Translations under genes and position numbers: made by a program
Notes under the pieces: generated by a model
Told to the model about the DNA's origin: nothing
The model's input: only the letters and a program-made list of their open reading frames with translations
The model's database searches: none
Assembly (NCBI GenBank): GCA_030704615.1
Contig: CM060732.1
Location: 45,737,053 to 45,801,052 of the forward strand
DNA: 64,000 nt
Origin: Takakia lepidozioides
Taxonomy: Eukaryota; Streptophyta; Takakiopsida; Takakiales; Takakiaceae
Direction of reading: 5' to 3'
In this document: piece by piece, positions 25,272 to 34,743 of the stretch
How the letters are laid out: each line of letters opens with the position of its first letter
How positions within the stretch are numbered: the stretch's first letter is position 1

Positions 25272-26142
25272 ATGAATTGCTTTGCCTTCAGTTTAAAGGA
25301 TTTGGGAGCACTGAAGGGTCAGGAGATTCGTATTGAGTTGGCCACGGACACGCCAATCTTTCGGAGACCCTATAGATATAGTGACATGGAGAGGTCTTTG
25401 ATTCAGATGAGAACTCAAGATCTTTGGGAGGCTGGTTTGGTGGAGCTCTCTAGTGGAGAGTATGCTTCAGCCACGGTGATGCCAGCCAAGAAGGATATCT
25501 ATGGCAATTGGACGGAGAGACGTATGTGCGGTGATTACCGGCCTGTAAATCTTCAGACCGAGTCCGATAAGTATGCCATGCCCACACCGGAGGAGATCTT
25601 TGATGCCATTGGGTCCGGATATCACCAGTTGCCAATCAAGGAGGCGGACAAGCAGAAGACGGCATTCTGGGGGATCAATGAGCACGAGAAGGATTGTCTA
25701 TATCAGGTGGCGGTTCTTACCATTCGGGCTTAAGAACGCTCCTGCAGAGTTCCAGAGAGTTATGGACAGGATTCTAGCAAGGATAGACTTTGCTTGGTAC
25801 TACATAGATGACATCATCATCTTTAGTGCTACGGTGGAGGAGCACGAGAGACACCTTCAGGTGGTGTTTGAGTGCTTGAGGGCGCACGGATTGAAATTAC
25901 ATCCGGGGAAGTGCAAGTTCTTCCACAACCAGATTGAGTATCTGGGCCACATGATATATCCTGGAGGATTGGGGATGCAGCAGACTAAGGTAGAGGCCAT
26001 CGCACAGATTTCACGCCCCACGGATGTGAGCCGAGTTCGAGCTTTCATGGGGTTGGCAAACTACTATAGACGGTTTGTCAAGGGATTTAGTGCTATTGCA
26101 AAGGCTCTAACCAAGCTGATTAAGGTAGACCGGGAGTGGTAG
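25272..26142 (+). pseudogene. pol: Reverse transcriptase of the Ty3 element (frameshift, internal deletion)
   Basis: The N-terminal part (25,272-25,733) has FRRPYRYSDMERSLIQ, MPAKKDIYGNWTERRMCGDYRPVN and SGYHQLPIKEADKQKTAFWG. A shift near 25,700 moves to the frame carrying FLPFGLKNAPAEFQRVMD, YYIDDIIIFSATVEEHERHL and KCKFFHNQIEYLGH, then VRAFMGLANYYRRFVKGF. YIDD is the metal-binding catalytic box. The usual D-L block before SGYHQL (F-S-T-L-D-L type) is absent between EEIFDAIG and SGYHQL, which implies a small internal deletion removing one catalytic Asp. The copy is therefore not functional. The order and motifs place it in the Ty3 family. Confidence 0.9.
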
Positions 26143-26588
26143 TGGGAAGATGAGCAAGAGCGAGCTTTTCAGGAGCTCAAGGCGAGGTTGACCTCGGCGC
26201 CAATCTTGAGACGACCTATCAAGGTGCGTCCCTTTCAGGTGCATACAGATTGGAGCATGCTGGGGCTTGGAGCGGTGCTCACACAGATAGATGATGAGGG
26301 AAGAGAGTTCGTAGTGGCTTATGCTAGCCGCTCGAACAACGCTGCAGAGTCTAAGTATAGCTCATATGAGGGGGAGTGCTTAGCTGCAGTGTGGGCCGTG
26401 GTACACTTCTCTTCACTCTTGTCACGGATCACCAGCCACTCAAGTGGTTGATGGAGTCAGACAAGCTTACGGGGAAGCTTGCACGGTGGGCACTTATACT
26501 CCAAGAGTATGACTTTCAAGTTGTGCATCGACCGGGGTTGGTCAATAGGGATGCGGATGGATTGAGTCGCAATCCATGCACGAGCTAG
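26143..26588 (+). pseudogene. pol: RNase H domain of the Ty3 element
   Basis: A tag at the end of the RT frame is followed in the same frame by TSAPILRRP, FQVHTDWSMLGLGAVLTQ, VVAYASRSNNAAESKYSSYEGECLA. A frameshift near 26,410 then leads to LVTDHQPLKWLM and LQEYDFQVVHRPGLVNRDADGLSR. These are the standard blocks of the Ty3 RNase H (HTDWS for the first Asp, E in YEGEC, TDHQPLKWL, N.DADGLSR). The frame breaks make it non-functional. Confidence 0.85.
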
Positions 26589-26633
26589 CAGGATGACACT
26601 GGAACTCGGTGGCATGGTGAGACGGACGAGGAG

Positions 26634-27567
26634 ATGGTGCCGGGATGGCATGCATCTGCCTTCTTATGTATCTTGGCATCGGGAGGTCACGTTGGACCTA
26701 CAACAGAGATGACTGTAGACGGAGTGTTTGAGGACCCTGAGGCTAGTGATGAGCCAGGTGGTGTCAGAGATATACATGAGGATTCGGTTGTGTTGGACTA
26801 CCTCCGCACTGGAGACACGGCAGCTAGGGTGACAGCCAAGGAGAGGGATCGGATCCTACAACGAGCCAGGAGGTTCAAGTAGGAGGGGATACACCTGCTT
26901 CGAGTGTGGGAGGATGGTCGGGTGAGGATCGTGCCTCACCCAACACAGCGTGCACGATTAGTGCGACATGCCCATGAGGAGTTGGGGCATTTTGGAGTGC
27001 GACGCACTCATAGTTTACTGCAGGGGCAGTATTGGTGGCGTGGGATGCACACAGAGGTGCAACAGTTCGTGGCTAGGTGCATGGTGTGTGACAAGGTGCG
27101 TGCTTCATTCAACACCCCTACACCACAGTTGCATCCATTATCCATCATGGGATTGGGCTACAGGTGGAGTCTTGACTTCGCAGGGCCGTTGCCATTGACG
27201 ATGCGCCACCACAGATATGTGTTGGTGATGGTGGAGCACTTCTCCAAGTGGATTGAGTTGGTTCCATTGCCTGACAAGGCTAGTGAGGGGGCTGCGTATG
27301 CATTCCTGGATCGTGTACTTAGTCGATTCGGTGCTCCAGCTGAGGTACTCACGGACCAAGGAAGAGAGTTCTTGGGGGGAGTTTCAGGCTTTGTGTGATA
27401 AAGCCTTGATAGACCACCGTACCACTTCTCGGGATCATCCTGAGGCCGATGGCTTGGCAAAGAGAGTGGTGCAGACGGTGAAGAGGGGTTTACGCAAGTA
27501 TGGCTTGCAAAAGGGACACCTAGGAGATTGGGATCTTCAGGTACCTTGGTTAGCCATGGGCTACAGG
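26634..27567 (+). pseudogene. pol: Integrase N-terminal and catalytic region of the Ty3 element
   Basis: After a linker the frame shows an H2C2 zinc-binding domain (RHAHEELGHFGVRRTHSLL .. CMVCDK). The catalytic core follows with RWSLDFAGPLP (first Asp) and EVLTDQGREFLGG (second Asp). The third acidic block (TTSRDHPEADGLAKRVVQTVKRGL) is in another frame because of a shift near 27,395. The reading ends at LAMGYR, where the MULE has inserted at 27,567, and resumes at 38,907 as MGYRFSKQASVASFLPYF. Confidence 0.9.
27557..27567. repeat. Target-site duplication of the MULE, left copy
   Basis: tgggctacagg is repeated exactly at 38,907-38,917. It encodes MGYR of the integrase on both sides. An 11-bp duplication lies at the upper end of the 9-11 bp typical for Mutator-like elements. 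Confidence 0.9.
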
Positions 27568-27700
27568 CAGGGATGCCTCGGCGTGAGCCTGGTCACGTGA
27601 GCGCGTGAGCGCGACTGCGCTCACGCCACGTCACCTTGCGCAAATGCCACGTCACGGGGCTCAGTCCACGTCATCACACGTGGAGGCCGAGTCACCACGC
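27568..27700. repeat. Left terminal inverted repeat of the MULE
   Basis: Begins cagggatgcctcggcgtgag and continues with cacgtgagcgcgtgagcgcg and several gccacgtca or tccacgtca words. Its reverse complement is similar to the right end (ggcgtgagcgttgcacgtgagcgcg). The repeats are not identical, consistent with some age. Confidence 0.75.
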
Positions 27701-27784
27701 ACCCAGAAAGAAGTGGAGTGTATTCCCGCGGATTGGCACCCTTTACCGCGGAAACAAGCTGGACGACATAATAAAAGGCATTGA

Positions 27785-28130
27785 ATAAATGATGGATGAA
27801 TGTACAGTTGGATGATAAACAGATGGATGAGTTTGAAAAATCTATGTAGATGGATGAATGACGGATGGATAAGAGTAAAATGGATGAATGTATAATGGAT
27901 GTTGAGCAATGACAAAAATTCATGACAGGAAGATGCATGACCAAATCTTTTGACGAATGCACAAAGTATATGAAATGAGTGTGGAAGGTTTGTGGGGTGG
28001 ATTAAAGAGTACAGAGGATGAATGTACAATGGATGTTGTACAAAGGAAGCTTTCATGAATGGAGCACGCATGAATACAGTGTAGATGAATGCACAATGGA
28101 TATGAGAAGAGTCAGGAAGGTTTGTGAGAT
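27785..28130. repeat. GGATGAATG-type minisatellite inside the MULE
   Basis: Irregular tandem copies of ggatgaatg / ggatgaatgtacaatggatg occupy the stretch after the left end. They precede the 3' end of the minus-strand cargo gene and code for nothing recognisable. Confidence 0.6.
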
Positions 28131-28264
28131 GGATTCATACATATAGCAATTTAAACGAAAGTTGATTCTGTGATTATTATTTGTTCTAAAGGAACAACTA
28201 CGGTAGAGTAAGGGGATTCAACGTTTTCCAGATAATATGAAAATGAATATTAAAAGAATACAGT

Positions 28265-31200
28265 TCAGTCTGACTCAGAGTCAGTACAATGTATCCCCTC
28301 TTCCTCTGCATCTAAGTCTAAGTATTTTAGAACACCGGATCCACGCTGGATACACCTACGGCTGGCCACTAAAAAGTCAGGGGATAGGGACTCGGACGCG
28401 TGAAGTGCCATTGCTTCGGCATAAACAGGGAGCAGAAAATTGGAAAGGGGGCTGTCGAAAACAGACTCGCCAGAAATGACTGTATCTCCTGAAGATCCAC
28501 CGCTGGCTTTCCTGAAAGACAGCCTGAAAAAGTTATTACTGTAACTTTGATGTTATCGAGAAATTGAGTATGACTCCCAAAGAGGGTTTAGCACTTACTC
28601 ACATGAAAAGTCGTTGTCGACCTGCTTATCTTCGGGATCGTCATCATTTCGAATATGAATCCGATCAGTCTGTGTGCCTGAAGTGGAGCCAGACAAAAGG
28701 GGAGGAGCACTGTGTTGTAGAGGTCAGAATCACCCTCCATACCAAAAAGGCTTCTTCCGCCTGCCTTGCATGCGTGGTAAGTTGCTCCTGCACCAGACAG
28801 GAGAACATAAGCAGTTTGGAGGAGGGGATTTAAGCAGATGAAACTGTTGAAAGGAAACCAATTCGGAAGGGAGAAAACGAACCTGTGGACACAGAAAGAT
28901 CGACCACCCGTGCAGAGCGGTGGCTGCATGACTCCAGCAGTATTTGCATGAATGCTGGTGACTTTTCCTTTGCACCTCTCCAGGGAGTGCCATCTGGTCT
29001 CTTCAGAGTCTGACTGGACTGCATGAAGTTGTACAAAATGTCATCGACATGGGGCTCATAGGGGGGGTTGACGAAACAACCCTGGTCAGAAATCTCAAAG
29101 CTGCGGATGGAGGATGGTGTCTTTGATGTGCGAATCCTCCGCAGGCAGATCGCCTCGAACATCCTCGTCTGCCAAAGATAGCAGGTTAGTGTGGTAAACA
29201 CAATCTAAAGTGGAAGTGTGTACATCGGCTATTCAGAACTCTGACACCAAAAAACCATGAATCGTTGATGATCGGTGTCGATCATAAAACATTCTACTAG
29301 AGTGGAGCTGCAGAGAAAATTGAAACTCATGATCAAAGCATAAGCAGAAGGCAGACGGCATACCAGCTGACCAGGGAAACCCCCTTTCACAAGGTAGAGG
29401 CTGTTCACACAATTCCATGTGCGCAAAACTTCAAACCCTGAAGACTTGAGGTATGATGCCAATGCCCGACGACTATCATTGTCACATGACTGAAAAAGCA
29501 GAAGTGTCCCTGCATCAGAGAGGAAATTGTTACAGAACCCGAATACCCAACTCCAGTAGTTGTCCTCGAATTTGTTCCACCCTGGCGTCTTGCCCTTTGG
29601 AAGAACTTCTGGCACAGCCTGGCCATCCGGGATGTCGAGAATGACAATGTCGGCCGCATAAGTTTTCTGCACACCGCACACGAAGGTGGGACCTGTGCTC
29701 ACCTGCAACAGACATGTTTTTTATAAGAACGATGGCAAGAATGTTTTCAAAGAACGAGACTGAAATACTGCCAACGAAACATTCAGAGAAAAAGGAAAGA
29801 AAGTGGAATTCTCACCAGATTGAGGAATGAGATTATATTGTCCCAGGTAGGGGATGGCACCCCAGTGTATCCTCTCTTTCGACTCTGCATCATCGAAAGC
29901 CAACCCTCATTAACAATTTTCATCTCTCCTGCTGAATCAGAACGGGAAGGGTGTGGCTTGGCATCGAACACGCACTGAAGAGTGCGGGTATATCTTCCAG
30001 CACTAAAGTCCTGCCCACTCTCCATCTCCTTTTCATTCTCCTTCCCCTTGTCCTTTTCCTTCTCTTTGGACTTGTCTTTGTCCTTTGGCTTTGCTGGTGA
30101 GATGGCTATGACATCAACAGCCTTGTCTTTTGGTTTGCGGCCCGCCTTCTTTCCCTTCTGCGGCGTTCCCTGAGCATCAGGCTCCTTGGCAGCCAAGGTT
30201 GCTATGTTTCGTTGATACTCTTCGTCAGTCAAAGGCGCCAGCATCTCAGCGTTATTGTTCAAGTATTTCATATGCTGTTCTTGAAAGGTCGTGTGCTCAG
30301 GTGGGCAGTCAAGGTACCACCCACAGTCTCTGAAGTGAGAAGGACTCCAGTCCTTCAATATCCCTGCAGTATACATGGTTGGATCGTTTGCAGGGTCCGA
30401 CCACATGTCAAGATAGTCGGGAATTCCGCTCAGGTGATTTCCTTCCATAAGCACATATTTCGTGTACCTGAAAAAAGGAGATGAATCCCAACCCACAAAA
30501 GCGCTCAGTGAGTAAGATGCAAGTAGAACAGAAAGAATAAAACATGGATTGAAATGGCTCTGACAACTGCTCCAAGGACCTTTCAGGACCACACTACTGC
30601 TCCAGATATGAATGTCGTCAACGCCATTCAGAACATTCCATTCCATGACACTGTAAATACATCCTAATCCAGGTGAATGCAAATAAGCGATTAGAAATGA
30701 CACAGACATAGAAGTGAATGTCGTCAACGACATTCAAGAATGAAGCCAAATTATTACTGAAATGAAGCAAAATCACAGGATGGAAATAAAAAAATTGAGT
30801 AAGGAACCATCCAGGAAAACTCAATGCACATTCATAACGAACCTATCACTGAGGACCTCACAACATCACTGTATGTGAATGGCGTCAACGCCATTCACAA
30901 AAATACAAAAAAGAAACCAATTACTTAGCTCCCCAATCCATGAAAATTGAATTTGTCGTTTTTGAATAATACAGACACAGCTGTGAATGTCGTCAACGAC
31001 ATTCACTTTGGATTTCTTAAAACAGAGCTTATCAAGCCTCCATATTCATCGCAAGAGGAAAAAACAATGCAGAACAACTGAATGTCTGCATTGACATTCA
31101 GCAAAATGAAGTGATCAACCCTCATTGTAACCTCTATGGACATTACAAAAATTTAAATAACCTTGAGGACCACACAACAACTCCGTATGTGAATGTCGTC

Positions 31201-33901
31201 AACGCCATTCAAGGACATTATCAATTCTAATCAGGGACAATATAATTGCACCCTTAGATCCTAACCAGGTGAATTCATATACTCGCTTAAGAATGACTCA
31301 GACAAAGAAGTGAATGTCGTCAACGACATTCAATCTGGATCTAAGATTGCAATCCATATGAAGCCACAATTTTTCCCAAAAAAACAGTAGAGTTTCAAGT
31401 ATGACATTTCACCTGTACACAACTCGCATCATGGCCCACTCTCCTCCAACCTGACTGTCAAAGTCGTTGGACCGTAAAATGTTACCATCTTTGGAGAACT
31501 CCCGGAAAAAACAGTATCTCCAGGTGAGACCTCTCCACTTCCTTATGTATGCCTCCAATGACATTTGGGGAGGGGAAACAATCGCAATGTTCAGGTCCTT
31601 CAAAGTCTGATCCAGCACAATGACGGCGCGCTTTTCGAGCTGCAAATAGTATATTTGTCAGAATTGCAAAAAAGAAACACATCACATACTTGAAGAGAAG
31701 AAACAGCATGTTCGAATACACACCTGACTCCAAAATGTAGCCTTGTGGAGCCAGTTATCAAACACCAAATCACTGATTCCTTCCACCTTTGTGCCAGGCT
31801 GTATGGTGCTCTTTGGGAACTGATTCAAGTCCTTTACTGTTTGATCTGAGTTCCATATCTCCAGCCACCTTATTTTTGTTTGTGGGTCGACCATCGATAT
31901 GGCCAGCCGGTGCAATTTCTCCTGCTGCATCTCCGGATGCACATGCTTGTCATAGTGTGTTTTGATCTGCTGAAGGAACTCAGGACCAAGTCCAGGATCT
32001 ACTATTCTAAGCTGCTTTCCGAAGGCTGACATCAATTTGGTTCTTCGCATCTCAAACTCCTTCTTTATTGCAGCTTCCACACCCTTTGATGTCCTTAGTT
32101 CCTCTGGTGTAGTGCGGTAATATTCGGATTTTCCCTTCTCAGCTGCCTCTGCCAGTTCTTGCTGCATTCATTCAAGTAGTGATTAGCTCCGAAGGGACTC
32201 TAAACATGTATTCGAAAAGTAAACAGATTACAGACTCGGGCTTACCGCATACATGTACTCCAGAAACGCCTCTCGTGTCAAAGAATACCAAGTGCCTGCA
32301 GCTCTTCCTGTTTCGCACTTCTTGATGATATTGGGTGGTAGTACTGTCCGAAAATCATCCAGCTTCATCAGACCAATCCTCTGAATTCGGAATAGTGTGT
32401 GAACCAAGCTTGTTGTCACATGCGATTTCTCTGTCGATCTGCAAAAACATTGAAAACATTGCATTCCTTAACACTGTTTTTTGAGGATCAACAAGACACT
32501 ACAGAGGGAATCAAATCTCCTGGATGACTTACTTGTTCACGTCGTGCATAGCTGTAAGAAGCCTAGCGATGTCGTTTCCTGGATCCAAAACCATTGCCTC
32601 CACAGCAACATGCTTGTCTTTGTCTTTCGAATGGTGTTTCTGAATGTATCCCATCCATGCCAGCAATCGGTGGTTGCCGTCCCAGACGTAGAACATGTGG
32701 TTGCAAAATTGCTGGGTGTTCTTTCCCATCATGAGGCCCAGCTCGAACTCCTCATTGGCATCTTTCCAGCACTCATCCCAGTTATCACTGATCTCTGGAG
32801 AAACTAATGTGCTTTTCCCATTTATATCCGTCAGTGACACATAAAAAACTTGTGCACCAAGTCTATATCCATGCACAAAATCACTCTCCAATTTTGTTAT
32901 GTCATGGGAAAGAGGTGGACGCACAACAGGCATTGATATCATCCGGCACAGAGGTATGTCCAGACGCCCTCCAGATACGAGCATGTCCCTTATAACCTCC
33001 TGAGAGTTTACCTTCTGGAATGACATGAGTTCTTTCACCTTGTCAAGGTAGTGCACTTCGGATTCATCTGCTTCATCTGTATTCTCTGAGCTTTTTGCGG
33101 ACTCGTCCCCATCTCCAGATCCTTTCCCCTCTGATCCTGTAGGCTTCGACCTCACAGTTTTCTGCACGATGCCATTCAGTTCTGACTAAGTGATTTGCAA
33201 ATAGTGAATGGCGGTAACGACAATCACTCTGTATCAAGGAAACTCACCATGAATGGTGTGAAAGAATTCAGCACAATCTACACATGCAAAGCCGAGACTG
33301 CCGTATTCAAAACAAAAGTGAGAGCGATAGCGAACGGCGTTAACGACAATCACAAAAGATAACAACCTGCCGGATCGGTGTTGTGTAATGACATATATGT
33401 GCAACTGATTGGCGGCAACGACATTCAGTGTAGTTTAGGGAGAATAGTAAGTGCAGACTCTCTCTTCAAACACATAGGTACATAAATCTCATGAGCAGAA
33501 TCGAATGGCGTTAACGACGCTCGCGATTCAGTAGTTCCTGCTAAAGAATGGAAGAGGAAGGACTCCTTGAAAGGCAATCACACAGACTATATGATAAAAC
33601 TTACTGGCACCTTCTTAGGTTTTGAAATTTGATCCCCTTCTGCAGCTTTCCTCTTCCCTCTCACATCTGCTGGAGTTTCTGTCTGCGCAAGGGTTTCTTG
33701 ACCTTCTTCAGGTTCGGCGTTCCGCGTGCTTCCACCTTCTTCAGTGTCCCTGCGATTCATCTCTGCCTCCACAGGCTGGCGCACTCTTATCGCCGACTGT
33801 GTCGCAGCCGCTGCCTCAGTCTCCGTCTGCTCTTGTGAATCAGTCTCCGCGTTCACCTGCTGCCTTGGCCCTGTGTTCTCCAACAAACGACGCCTCGTCA
33901 T
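28265..33901 (-). CDS. ParB-like / beta-class DNA methyltransferase-like fusion protein carried by the MULE
   Basis: Exons read on the minus strand: 33901-33605, 33161-32533, 32438-32246, 32161-31724, 31639-31413, 30467-29816, 29702-29364, 29168-28883, 28787-28734 (end uncertain by 9 nt), 28677-28599 and 28523-28265. All phases agree, giving about 1,150 residues. After a charged N-terminus, residues ~145-300 look like a ParB/sulfiredoxin-fold domain: RLDIPLCRMISMPVVRPPL and, late, FYVWDGNHRLLAWMGY, matching the DG.HR..A box. A helical middle and a Lys/Glu/Asp-rich linker (KPKDKDKSKEKEKDKGKE) follow. The C-terminal third has the circularly permuted order of beta-class N4C/N6A methyltransferases: DIVILDIPDG where DPPY/W is expected, then SDAGTLLLFQ, KEKSPAFMQILLESC and VVDLSVSTG..GGRSLFGMEG where the SAM loop is expected. 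The tail is acidic. Bacterial and phage ParB-methylase fusions are the nearest parallel. The ATG at 33,901 is favoured; the open frame extends to 34,129. Confidence 0.82.
30610..31331. repeat. Seven-copy inverted-repeat array in an intron of the ParB-methyltransferase gene
   Basis: Within the intron 30,468-31,412, a 20-bp palindrome with consensus gaatgtcgtcaacgacattc (9-bp arms around ca) occurs at 30,610, 30,716, 30,877, 30,985, 31,080, 31,191 and 31,312. Spacing is about 95-160 bp. The copies at 30,716, 30,985 and 31,312 are perfect; the copy at 30,877 is perfect with compensated changes in both arms (gaatggcgt..acgccattc). Flanking DNA such as gaggaccacacaac and atgacacagaca also repeats, so the array grew by duplication of longer units holding two palindromes each. 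Confidence 0.9.
33206..33522. repeat. Four-copy inverted-repeat array in the first intron of the ParB-methyltransferase gene
   Basis: Inside the intron 33,162-33,604, related 20-mers lie at 33,206 (gaatggcggtaacgacaatc), 33,332, 33,407 and 33,503. Their left arms match the gaatggcgt version and the right arms the acgacaatc/acgacattc version, so they are imperfect palindromes of the same family as the array at 30.6-31.3 kb. Spacing is 75-126 bp. Confidence 0.8.
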
Positions 33902-34743
33902 TTTCTCTCTTGCTCTGCGTCTCTCTCTAAGGGAAGTAAAATAAAGAGACTTTCTTCTCTTTCGTATTCTAGAAGGAACCCTCTCCAGCTTGACTACCAC
34001 TCTCCCTCTAAGCGCGAAAAGTGACTCTCGATTTCTTGCGGGATTGCCTGTGTTCTTGCGTGTCTCTAGAAGCATCGGATTCCCTCCCGCGTGACCGTTA
34101 CACATAGTCGTTTCGTTATTAGTGCACATGCCAGCAATTGGTGTACAGCTGTTCGTATTCAGTTATGGATGTCTGACGTGTGCCGCCCAAAACAAAACGG
34201 CGTGTTCTAAATTATAACTGGTTCAATATTTAAAAAGAACAGCGAATCCCAGAAATTGATGCGCAGTCTTAAACAAATAAATATAAATGAACGAGAGTTT
34301 GATGACAAATTTTGGAATATCATACACGGTCATCCTTGTTATCCAAACCCCACATTCGTTGCACATTTGGAACTTTCCAGGTGCGCATGATCATTGGTAG
34401 TAGTATATAGATACATTTACTTAATCTGCAATCCCATTCTCGGATCCTGTGGCATGCTTCCAGGAAGTCGGCTTTGTTATTGGGTTTATTGATGAGGTTC
34501 TGATTAACGGTTTAACAGTTGCCGACACTGCCCCTATGGATTCTCTGACCACTGGGCCCACAAGAAAAGTAATTAAAATGGACGGCTGCATATCTGGAAT
34601 GAATAACAGAATATGCACAGTCGTTATCTGAGCTTCCTCCGCCATATGCTCTGCTCATTCTTCAACTGTGTTCTGGAGACAGCAGTAAACCGATTTACAC
34701 TAGATCTGCGATAGCAAGGTACAAACATACTCGAGGAAGGAAG
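33902..34743. promoter_or_regulatory. Divergent intergenic region between the two MULE genes
   Basis: The two MULE genes point away from each other across this stretch, so it should hold both promoters. No clear TATA box pair was identified. The minus-strand frame stays open to 34,129, so part of it may be 5' UTR or coding. No palindromes of the intronic type were seen here. Confidence 0.45.

Noticed and set aside
30610-33522. CRISPR array suggested by regularly spaced 20-bp palindromes
   Set aside because: The DNA is eukaryotic and intronic, the spacers are unequal and themselves partly repeated, and no Cas gene is present.
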